Below are positions 7,522 to 14,007 of a stretch of 22,397 nucleotides of DNA, piece after piece. Below the pieces are notes generated by a model. That model was not told where the DNA came from. It searched no databases and was given only the letters and a program-made list of their open reading frames with translations. Each line of letters begins with the position of its first letter. The stretch's first letter is position 1. Origin of the DNA: Fidelibacterota bacterium (lineage in GTDB: Bacteria; Fidelibacterota; Marinisomatia; Marinisomatales; TCS55); NCBI GenBank assembly GCA_014239505.1, contig JAAZYT010000095.1:1-22397 (forward strand), given 5' to 3'. Position numbers and translations under genes: made by a program.

Positions 7522-8871
7522 ATGAACCCAGCAGAATCTTGGAACAAGGTAAGAAAGAACCTTAAAAAATCACAACCCCAGCATGCTTATGCTACATGGT
7601 TTGAGCCTCTGGTTTGTATTGGTTTAAACGACAACAGCCTAATTATTGAAGTTCCAAACCAGTTTTTTTTCGAGTGGATTCAATCGCATTATAAAGAGGC
7701 AATAAAAAACGAAGTAGACAAAGAATTTAACGCGGCGACAAAGATTAAATATACGGTTTCTCCTGAGGGGTCGGAGAAAAGTGAAGAGACAACAAAAAAC
7801 CCCGAACAAACGCAATCTCCACCACCACAGAATAAAAACTTAAACATTAACAGTCGGTATACGTTTTCTTCCTTTATTGAAGGAACCCATAATCAATTTG
7901 CTAAAGCAGCAGCGCTGAACGTTTCTGATAACCCAGGCCAACAATCGTTTAACCCCTTGGTGATTTATGGTGGAGTTGGAATGGGGAAAACACATCTATT
8001 ACACGCGATTGGAAATAAAATATCGAACTCAAACAAGCAAAAAAACATTGTTTGTGCATCAAGTGAAAAGTTTACCCTTGATTTTATATCATCAATACAA
8101 AAAAACAAGACGGTAGAGTTTTCAAAATCTTATAGAAATGCCGATGTTTTGTTAATTGATGATATTCAGTTTTTTCAAGGAAAAGAACAAACACAGGAGC
8201 AATTTTTTCACACCTTTAATGAGCTTTTCCAAGCCGGCAAGCAAATAGTTATGACTGCAGATCGCTATCCTGGTGAAATGATCGGTCTTCAAGACCGACT
8301 GCTTTCAAGGTTTAAGTCTGGTCTGGCGGTTGATATTCAACCACCAGACTTTGAAACTCGGGTTGCGATAGTTATGGAAAAAGCAGAAATAAACGGATTA
8401 AGCCTACCTTACGATATAATAGAACTGATTGGCCTTCATATCAAAAACAATGTTAGGGACCTTGAAAGTACAATTATTAGACTTTTGGCACACTCCTCGC
8501 TTTCTAATCAAGAAATTGACTATGAGCTTGCAAAAAAAGTAATCAAAGAACGTATGGGCTCAAACATTGTCTCTGATTTAACAATAGAAGAAATTGTTCG
8601 TCGCGTCTCAATGATAACGCATGTTAGCGAAAAAGACATAGTGAGCGCGAGCAGAAAAATGGAAATCGCTGAAGCGCGCCAAGTTTCGATTTATCTTTGT
8701 AGAGAAATTTTAGGAACACCGCTTGTTAGTATTGGTATGCATTTTGGCGGACGGGACCACTCAACGGTTTTACATGCTTGTAGGGTTATAGAAAAAAAAG
8801 CAAAAGAGGATCAGCGTATTTCAACAATAGTTGGAGAATTAAAAAACGAACTTTCTTTTTCTATGACGTAA
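7522..8871 (+). CDS. dnaA: Chromosomal replication initiator DnaA
   Basis: AAA+ initiator that binds DnaA boxes and opens oriC. The 449-aa length is typical. Domain I covers about residues 1-80, followed by a short polar linker rich in E, T, N, Q and P (about 82-108). The AAA+ core has Walker A GGVGMGKT (150-157), Walker B LLIDDIQF (210-217) and the LLSRF sensor region (about 260-264). Domain IV carries the signature GRDHSTVLHACR (about 410-421). The ATG at 7522 has no clear Shine-Dalgarno sequence; the space is occupied by the second DnaA-box-like site, so DnaA binding could block expression. dnaN does not follow; the next gene is convergent and begins 13 bp away. Confidence 0.98.
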   Translation: MNPAESWNKVRKNLKKSQPQHAYATWFEPLVCIGLNDNSLIIEVPNQFFFEWIQSHYKEAIKNEVDKEFNAATKIKYTVSPEGSEKSEETTKNPEQTQSPPPQNKNLNINSRYTFSSFIEGTHNQFAKAAALNVSDNPGQQSFNPLVIYGGVGMGKTHLLHAIGNKISNSNKQKNIVCASSEKFTLDFISSIQKNKTVEFSKSYRNADVLLIDDIQFFQGKEQTQEQFFHTFNELFQAGKQIVMTADRYPGEMIGLQDRLLSRFKSGLAVDIQPPDFETRVAIVMEKAEINGLSLPYDIIELIGLHIKNNVRDLESTIIRLLAHSSLSNQEIDYELAKKVIKERMGSNIVSDLTIEEIVRRVSMITHVSEKDIVSASRKMEIAEARQVSIYLCREILGTPLVSIGMHFGGRDHSTVLHACRVIEKKAKEDQRISTIVGELKNELSFSMT

Positions 8872-8884
8872 GAGACCTTCGCTT

Positions 8885-9448
8885 TTATTCGTCTTCGCCA
8901 TCTTCATAATAGTCTTCCTCGTAATAGTCTTCCCCCTCGCCCTCACCATAATAATCAATGTAGTCACTGTAGTCCGCCACCTCATAGGGGTCATTTTCGA
9001 CTGAAGCATCGTCGTTTTGCTGAGGAGAGGCTTGTTGTTCCTTTGAAGAAGCGGGGTGGGGTTTTTCTGAGAAAGCGCGAGTTTGGACAAAGGTTGGGGG
9101 CGCGTTTGTTCTAAAGAGGATGCCAACCAGAACTATTATTAGCAATAAGATTGCAGACCCAGCTCCACCCTCCGGAACAAGCTCATAACCACCAAACATG
9201 TTACGCTTTACACCAAAACTAAGAAAAGTAGCGGTTGACAATAAAACACCAAAAAGAATAATTATATTTCCGGTTACGTTTGGCATGGATGTTTGCATGA
9301 TAGCCGAATATAAAAACCAAAGAAGAAGGCCTAAAATTGAAACGAAGCCGGCAAAAAGGAAACTCTCTGTATATATAGATATAATAAAAGCTATTATTGC
9401 AGATGCGGGGATTAAAAAACCAATGCCGATTTTAATGTTATCATTCAT
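8885..9448 (-). CDS. Four-helix membrane protein with acidic, tyrosine-rich C-terminal tail
   Basis: I do not recognise this 187-aa protein. It has four predicted membrane helices (about residues 9-26, 29-49, 60-79 and 96-112), then a polar linker rich in P, S, Q and N. The last 37 residues (151-187) contain nine tyrosines and eighteen Asp/Glu. There is no cleavable signal peptide; the first helix starts after MNDNIKIG. The ATG is at 9448-9446. The gene is convergent with dnaA (13 bp between stops) and divergent from the lipid A operon, so it appears to be a single transcript. The overlapping ORF on the same strand at 8839-9126 is a frame shadow. Hydrophobic periodicity and codon structure make a real gene likely; the function is unknown. 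Confidence 0.75.
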   Translation of the reverse strand: MNDNIKIGIGFLIPASAIIAFIISIYTESFLFAGFVSILGLLLWFLYSAIMQTSMPNVTGNIIILFGVLLSTATFLSFGVKRNMFGGYELVPEGGAGSAILLLIIVLVGILFRTNAPPTFVQTRAFSEKPHPASSKEQQASPQQNDDASVENDPYEVADYSDYIDYYGEGEGEDYYEEDYYEDGEDE

Positions 9449-9602
9449 ATTAATTTTGTGATAAAGATAGATAGAGACTGCAAAAAACTAAACAAAGTTC
9501 TCTCATTAAGCATTTAAATGCAAGGGTTTATACCTTTACTAACGTTTAAATTATCTACTGTAATTTCAGAGCAAAATTTCTTGTTATTATTGGTAAAGCA
9601 AA
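9449..9602. other. Divergent intergenic region with a 12-bp palindrome
   Basis: This 154-bp AT-rich spacer should hold promoters for both the leftward membrane-protein gene and the rightward lipid A operon. No convincing -35/-10 pair was found. A perfect palindrome GCATTTAAATGC at 9510-9521 could be an operator for either gene, but palindromes of this size can occur by chance in AT-rich DNA. Confidence 0.3.
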
Positions 9603-10589
9603 ATGAAAAATAATATTAGAATAGGAGTTATTGGCGTTGGGCACCTTGGCCAACACCACGCAAAACACTATACGAAGATTGCCTCAGCTGAGCTTGTTGG
9701 CGTTTATGATACAGATAGTAAACAATGTGATAAAATAGCAAAAAAGCAGAACACAAAAGCGTGTAAATCCTTGGATGAAATGCTTAGAAGCGTTGATGGC
9801 GTATCTATTGTTACGCCAACAAAAGACCACGCAAAAATAGCTGAAACCTGCCTAAAGCAAGGGAAGCACGTTTTTATAGAAAAACCAATTAGTAAAACCG
9901 TGGAAGAGGCCGAAAGGCTTATCGTTCTTGCAAAAGAGAAAAATGTAACCCTTCAGGTTGGCCACATTGAACGTTTTAACCCAGCGCTAGGCCCATTAAA
10001 AGACTATAGGGTTAAACCAAAATATATAGAAGTTCAAAGATTGGCACCGTATATGATTCGGGGGACCGATATACCTGTGGTTTTAGACTTAATGATACAC
10101 GACATTGATTTAGTTTTGTCCTTTATTGATTCACCGGTAAAGAAGATTGAAGCAAGCGGCGTTTCTATAATGACAAGCTCTGTTGACATTGCAAATGCGC
10201 GCATTCATTTTGAAAACGGCTCTGTAGCAAACATAACCTCAAGCAGAGTTGCAAAAGACAAGGTTCGCAAAATTAAACTTTTTCAGCAAAATTTATACAT
10301 AACCATTGACTTTTTAATTGGGCTTACAGAAGTATACCGTGTAGTGGATTCTGAAAAACAAGAATCACCAGATATTATTTCTGCGCCAATAGACCTAGGG
10401 GGCACGCAAAAGCACATTGTTTATGAAAAACCAAACATCATCAAAAACGACGCACTACAAATGGAATTAATAAACTTTGTTGAATCTATTCAAGGTGCGG
10501 CTACCCCAATTGTTGGCGGCTTGGCGGGAAAAGAGGCGCTAAAAGTTGCACTACAAATACAAAACAAAATACTTGAAGGGTTAAAGTAG
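9603..10589 (+). CDS. Gfo/Idh/MocA-family NAD(P)-dependent oxidoreductase of the lipid A operon
   Basis: The 328-aa protein has an N-terminal Rossmann fold with GVGHLG (11-16), the family EKP motif (93-95, probable catalytic Lys94) and an HDID block with His166. These are the expected active-site elements for oxidising a sugar hydroxyl with NAD(P). Being the first gene of an operon with lpxB and lpxK suggests it acts on a lipid A precursor. In Acidithiobacillus and Leptospira, GnnA of this superfamily oxidises UDP-GlcNAc at C3, so that the transaminase GnnB can make a 3-amino sugar. A GnnA-like role is possible, but no gnnB is visible here and family membership alone does not define the substrate. 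Its stop (TAG) directly abuts the ATG of the next gene. No strong Shine-Dalgarno sequence precedes the ATG at 9603. Confidence 0.9.
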   Translation: MKNNIRIGVIGVGHLGQHHAKHYTKIASAELVGVYDTDSKQCDKIAKKQNTKACKSLDEMLRSVDGVSIVTPTKDHAKIAETCLKQGKHVFIEKPISKTVEEAERLIVLAKEKNVTLQVGHIERFNPALGPLKDYRVKPKYIEVQRLAPYMIRGTDIPVVLDLMIHDIDLVLSFIDSPVKKIEASGVSIMTSSVDIANARIHFENGSVANITSSRVAKDKVRKIKLFQQNLYITIDFLIGLTEVYRVVDSEKQESPDIISAPIDLGGTQKHIVYEKPNIIKNDALQMELINFVESIQGAATPIVGGLAGKEALKVALQIQNKILEGLK

Positions 10590-11165
10590 ATGGATATTCG
10601 AAACTTTTTCTTTAAATATAGAAGCTACACACCAATACCTCTTGGCATAATGATCGTTTACTTTGCCAGGCCAAACAGCCTACACCTTTCTTTGGGCGTT
10701 TTGCTGTTGTTTGTTGGTGAGGCTATACGAATATGGGCAGTTTCTTATGCGGGGGGGATAACAAGGACGCGAAACGTTGGAGCTCCAAAAATCTGTTCAT
10801 CGGGGCCGTATGCTTTTGTAAGAAACCCGCTATACGTTGGCAATATGATGATGTATTTGGGAGTCGTTTTTATAGCCGGCGCTGCAAATGTTTACTTAAT
10901 GGCTGCAACAACAATCGCCTTTTTTTTAATACAATATAGCTTAATTATTTCTTTAGAAGAAGAAACGCTTCGCGGGTTGTTTGAAAAAAATTATAAGGAG
11001 TACGAAAAGAATGTTCCTGCAATCTTTCCAAGGCTTAGTCCATGGAAAAACTCCGACAACAGAAAACCACAAAAAATATTTAAGACAATAAAGACAGAGA
11101 AAAGAACCATCCAAAATGTCGTTTTTATTTTAGTGTTGATTCTTTTCCGGACAAACTTTATTTAA
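10590..11165 (+). CDS. ICMT/PEMT-like membrane methyltransferase
   Basis: The 191-aa integral membrane protein belongs to the isoprenylcysteine carboxyl methyltransferase-like superfamily. Hydrophobic segments lie at about residues 15-27, 33-50, 86-100 and 103-120. The SAM-binding region shows GPYAFVRNPLY (72-82), an EEE cluster (123-125), a Y..YE..VP..FPR pattern (about 135-148), and an extra hydrophobic C-terminal segment (about 174-187). Bacteria lack the CaaX substrate of eukaryotic Ste14, so the target differs. Leptospira LmtA, an ICMT homologue, methylates the 1-phosphate of lipid A. The position here between a sugar oxidoreductase and lpxB makes lipid A or a precursor a credible target (inference). 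A GAAGGG Shine-Dalgarno sequence sits 9 nt before the ATG, which immediately follows the upstream stop codon. Confidence 0.87.
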   Translation: MDIRNFFFKYRSYTPIPLGIMIVYFARPNSLHLSLGVLLLFVGEAIRIWAVSYAGGITRTRNVGAPKICSSGPYAFVRNPLYVGNMMMYLGVVFIAGAANVYLMAATTIAFFLIQYSLIISLEEETLRGLFEKNYKEYEKNVPAIFPRLSPWKNSDNRKPQKIFKTIKTEKRTIQNVVFILVLILFRTNFI

Positions 11166-11181
11166 TAACAAATATGGTTAG

Positions 11182-12321
11182 ATGAGCAGAAATAAAGCCC
11201 CACAAACATTTTTCATTGTTGCCGGAGAAACTTCAGGAGACATGCATGGAGCACAACTAATAAGCGAAATTAAAAAAATATTACCCGAAAGTAATTTTGT
11301 TGGGCACGGTGGCGACAAAATGATTAAAAGCGGTTTAAAGATAATTTACCATGTTGATAAGCTGGCAGTAATGGGTTTTTCAGAGGTCTTGAAACACCTC
11401 CCTTTTTTATTAAATGTTATGGGGGAGTCCCTTGGCAAGCTTAAAGAAATAAGGCCAGATAGAATAATATTAATTGACTATCCGGGGTTTAACCTAAGAT
11501 TGGCAAAAAACTGTAACGGCCTAAAGATACCTATAACATATTTTATACTTCCTCAACTTTGGGCTTGGAAAGAAAATCGAATAAAATCATTTCACAAATA
11601 CATCGATCAGGCGCTTAGCATTTTTCCCTTTGAGCAAGACTGGTTTGAGAAAAGAGGCGTACCAACAAACTATGTTGGCCACCCCTTTACTGAAATTGAA
11701 GATGTTGGTTTATCTCAGGAGCAATTTTTATCTAAACACAAAATTTCGAAAGACGAAATTATTTTAACTTTACTACCCGGCAGCAGACAACAAGAAGTAG
11801 ACAAGCACCTTCCAGTTTATCTTGCTGCGGCTAAAGAGTTACAACAGCACAACCCAAACTTAAAGGTTTTAGTAGCAAAAGCGCCAAGCGTTAACCTGTC
11901 AAGCCTATATGATGACATTTTAGTCGAAGAGGACAATATAAGGGCAGCCATTTCTTTTGCAAAAGCATCAATAACAACATCTGGAACGGCTAGTCTTGAA
12001 TGTGCAGTTTTAGACACTCCACAAATTGTATGCTATAAACTATCAAGAATCTCAGGGACTATCGCAAGGCATCTAAATAAGTCACCTTTTATTTCAATGG
12101 CTAACCTTGTCGTCGGTAAAAAAATTGTTCCTGAGTTAATACAAAAAGATGTAAATAAAAAAGAAATTGTAAGTGCAGTTCAACCGCTTTTGGAAAACTC
12201 GAAAGAACGAAGAAATATGTTAGAAGAGTTTAATGGTGTTCGGCGAGCCCTTGGCTTGCCAGGAGCGTACGCACGAGCAGCCGAGGCAATTATAAAAAGA
12301 ACAACGCATGCCAAACCCTAA
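11182..12321 (+). CDS. lpxB: Lipid-A-disaccharide synthase LpxB
   Basis: GT19 glycosyltransferase that joins UDP-2,3-diacylglucosamine and lipid X into the tetra-acyl disaccharide 1-phosphate at the inner-membrane surface. The 379-aa length matches the family. Recognisable blocks are GETSGD (15-20), VGHGGDKM, VMGFSEV, LIDYPGFNLRLA, PQLWAWKENRIK, the VGHPF motif, LPGSRQQEV, and a C-terminal TTSGTASLECA region with MANLVVGKKIVPELIQ. The start at 11182 lies 16 nt after the methyltransferase gene. Its 3' end overlaps the next gene by 14 nt. Confidence 0.97.
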   Translation: MSRNKAPQTFFIVAGETSGDMHGAQLISEIKKILPESNFVGHGGDKMIKSGLKIIYHVDKLAVMGFSEVLKHLPFLLNVMGESLGKLKEIRPDRIILIDYPGFNLRLAKNCNGLKIPITYFILPQLWAWKENRIKSFHKYIDQALSIFPFEQDWFEKRGVPTNYVGHPFTEIEDVGLSQEQFLSKHKISKDEIILTLLPGSRQQEVDKHLPVYLAAAKELQQHNPNLKVLVAKAPSVNLSSLYDDILVEEDNIRAAISFAKASITTSGTASLECAVLDTPQIVCYKLSRISGTIARHLNKSPFISMANLVVGKKIVPELIQKDVNKKEIVSAVQPLLENSKERRNMLEEFNGVRRALGLPGAYARAAEAIIKRTTHAKP

Positions 12322-12991
12322 AAACGAAAGAAGGTTAAAAAACCGCTTTCTTGTATGGCTTGGAGAGCTAATTGGCCCACCAGCGCTCAGGTTTCTTTAT
12401 AATACAAACAAATGGGAATTTGTTGGAAAACACTACATAGAGGACCAAATAAAATCTGGGAAATCAATTATTATTGCTTCATGGCACGGAACGCTGTTAA
12501 CCGTATTTATGGGGCTTGCAAATAAAAACTATTTTGGAATGGCAGGCAACCACCATCCTGAAGCTGAAATTATTTCTCGCGTTGGAAGAAAGTTGGGCTG
12601 GAAGGTTATTAGAGGCTCCTCAACTGACGGAGGAAAAGAGGCTTATGAAAAAATGATTAGGTCGCTAAAAACGCCGGGGTCCGTTTTTGCTATAACTCCA
12701 GATGGTCCCCAAGGGCCAGCAAAAACACCAAAAGCGGGCGCAATAAGAGCTGCACAAAAAACAGGCGCAATAATTATTCCAGCAGCAGGCCAATCAACAA
12801 AACGTTGGTCTTTTAAAAATTGGGATATTTTTTATTTAGCTAAGCCCTATGGTAAGATCATTCAACTTTTTGGAGAGCCAATTATTATAAATAAAAATGA
12901 CGACTTTAGAACCTCAGTTGAAAAATTAAAAACAGCTCTTAACAATCTTGAAAAAGAGGCAAACGCTCGTGTTAGAATGGAAAAAGAATAA
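12308..12991 (+). CDS. DUF374 / LPLAT-type lysophospholipid acyltransferase, probable lipid A acyltransferase
   Basis: The 227-aa protein is related to glycerolipid acyltransferases but belongs to the DUF374 (COG2121-type) group. It shows the SWHG motif (58-61, a variant of the HX4D site in this group), RGSSTDGG (102-109) and TPDGPQGP (130-137), followed by a hydrophobic IIIPAA strand. It overlaps lpxB by 14 nt and lpxK by about 23 nt. That supports a role in lipid A assembly, possibly as the secondary (late) acyltransferase normally supplied by LpxL/LpxM. The exact acceptor cannot be read from sequence. No cleavable signal or clear transmembrane helix is present, so peripheral membrane binding is likely. 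Confidence 0.88.
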   Translation: MPNPKNERRLKNRFLVWLGELIGPPALRFLYNTNKWEFVGKHYIEDQIKSGKSIIIASWHGTLLTVFMGLANKNYFGMAGNHHPEAEIISRVGRKLGWKVIRGSSTDGGKEAYEKMIRSLKTPGSVFAITPDGPQGPAKTPKAGAIRAAQKTGAIIIPAAGQSTKRWSFKNWDIFYLAKPYGKIIQLFGEPIIINKNDDFRTSVEKLKTALNNLEKEANARVRMEKE

Positions 12992-14003
12992 AGCTCTAAA
13001 ATTCATTTTATTGCCGCTGGCCTTGTTTTATTGGGGAATGGTTTCTTGCCGCAATTTTTTTTATTCGCGGGGGTTTTTCCTTTCAAAAAAGCTTCCAACA
13101 AAAATTATCAGCGTTGGAAACATTACGGTGGGGGGAACTGGAAAAACGCCAGCCGCAATTTTTATAGTTAAAGCTTTGTCTGAAAAAGGAATAAAGTGTG
13201 CAGTTTTAAGCCGAGGCTATGGTAGAAAAACTGCAGGAACGCAACTTGTAACCGACGGGATCACACCGGTTTTAGATTGGCGGAACTATGGAGACGAACC
13301 CAGCCTGCTGGCAAAACTTTTGCCAGGAGTGCCAATAGTTGTTGACTCAAAAAGACATCGGGGGGGGATGTTTCTTGTTGAAAACTTTAAGCCGGATATT
13401 ATTATCCTAGACGATGCTTTCCAGCACAGGTCGATTGAGAGAGACCTAGATATTGTTTTGATTAATAGCAAAGATAAAAAAACCGATCACAAGCTGCTTC
13501 CCTATGGATTGCTTAGAGAACCGCTTTCAAGCCTGCGTCGCGCAAATGTTTTAATCTTTACAAAAACAAACCTAACACAGCCAGATCAGCTTCTAGTGCA
13601 AATGGCCAAATCAACAAAGCTACCGGTTTTGTCAAGCACCTTAGATATAATCGGGTTTACATCGCTTGATGGGCGCCCGACATCAATTAAAAAAGGGACT
13701 AAAGCTGTTGCGCTGTCTGCAATAGCAGATACGAGCGGGTTTATTAAAACTATAGAAAATTTCGGCATAAACGTAATTAAGCATTTCGACTTTGCAGATC
13801 ATCACAGTTTTAAACAATCAGAGGTAGATCAAATATCAAGCCAAATGGAAAGACTTGACTCAGAAATTATAATAACAACAGAAAAAGACATGGTTAAGAT
13901 TGCTAATTTAGGAGTTGGTCTGCTAAAAATTTATAGCATAGACGTTTCTTTCAATCTACCGGAAAAAGATAAAAAGACACTTTTGAAATTAATTCAGAAT
14001 TAA
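12969..14003 (+). CDS. lpxK: Tetraacyldisaccharide 4'-kinase LpxK
   Basis: Phosphorylates the 4' position of the lipid A disaccharide. From the chosen start the protein is 344 aa, close to the usual 310-350. An N-terminal membrane-associated segment (about 11-27) is followed by the P-loop in GNITVGGTGKTP (50-61), SRGYGR (81-86), and a Walker B-like LDDAFQHR. I chose GTG 12969 because AGAGG lies 9 nt upstream and the resulting N-terminus (MLEWKKNKAL) fits the family. A TTG seven codons earlier (12948) has no Shine-Dalgarno sequence. The start lies inside the preceding acyltransferase gene, indicating translational coupling. It is convergent with the next gene, with 4 bp between stops. Confidence 0.95.
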   Translation: MLEWKKNKALKFILLPLALFYWGMVSCRNFFYSRGFFLSKKLPTKIISVGNITVGGTGKTPAAIFIVKALSEKGIKCAVLSRGYGRKTAGTQLVTDGITPVLDWRNYGDEPSLLAKLLPGVPIVVDSKRHRGGMFLVENFKPDIIILDDAFQHRSIERDLDIVLINSKDKKTDHKLLPYGLLREPLSSLRRANVLIFTKTNLTQPDQLLVQMAKSTKLPVLSSTLDIIGFTSLDGRPTSIKKGTKAVALSAIADTSGFIKTIENFGINVIKHFDFADHHSFKQSEVDQISSQMERLDSEIIITTEKDMVKIANLGVGLLKIYSIDVSFNLPEKDKKTLLKLIQN

Positions 14004-14007
14004 AAAA

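Noticed and set aside
8839..9126. 95-aa minus-strand ORF overlapping the dnaA end and the membrane-protein gene.
   Set aside because: It is very rich in K, R, T and M without domain signal and lies in another frame of the 187-aa membrane-protein gene. It is a shadow of the acidic-tail DNA.
9460..9475. TTTTGTGATAAAG as a DnaA box near the lipid A operon.
   Set aside because: It lacks one base relative to TGTGNATAA and there is no second site nearby.
12948..12968. TTG at 12948 as the lpxK start.
   Set aside because: No Shine-Dalgarno sequence precedes it, while GTG 12969 has AGAGG at the right distance and gives a family-like N-terminus.
13989..14003. Palindrome TTAATTCAGAATTAA at the lpxK stop, next to the convergent gene end, as a bidirectional terminator.
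   Set aside because: The central spacer is one base, so any hairpin must lose inner pairs, and the arms are nearly all A/T. It is too weak to call a terminator.
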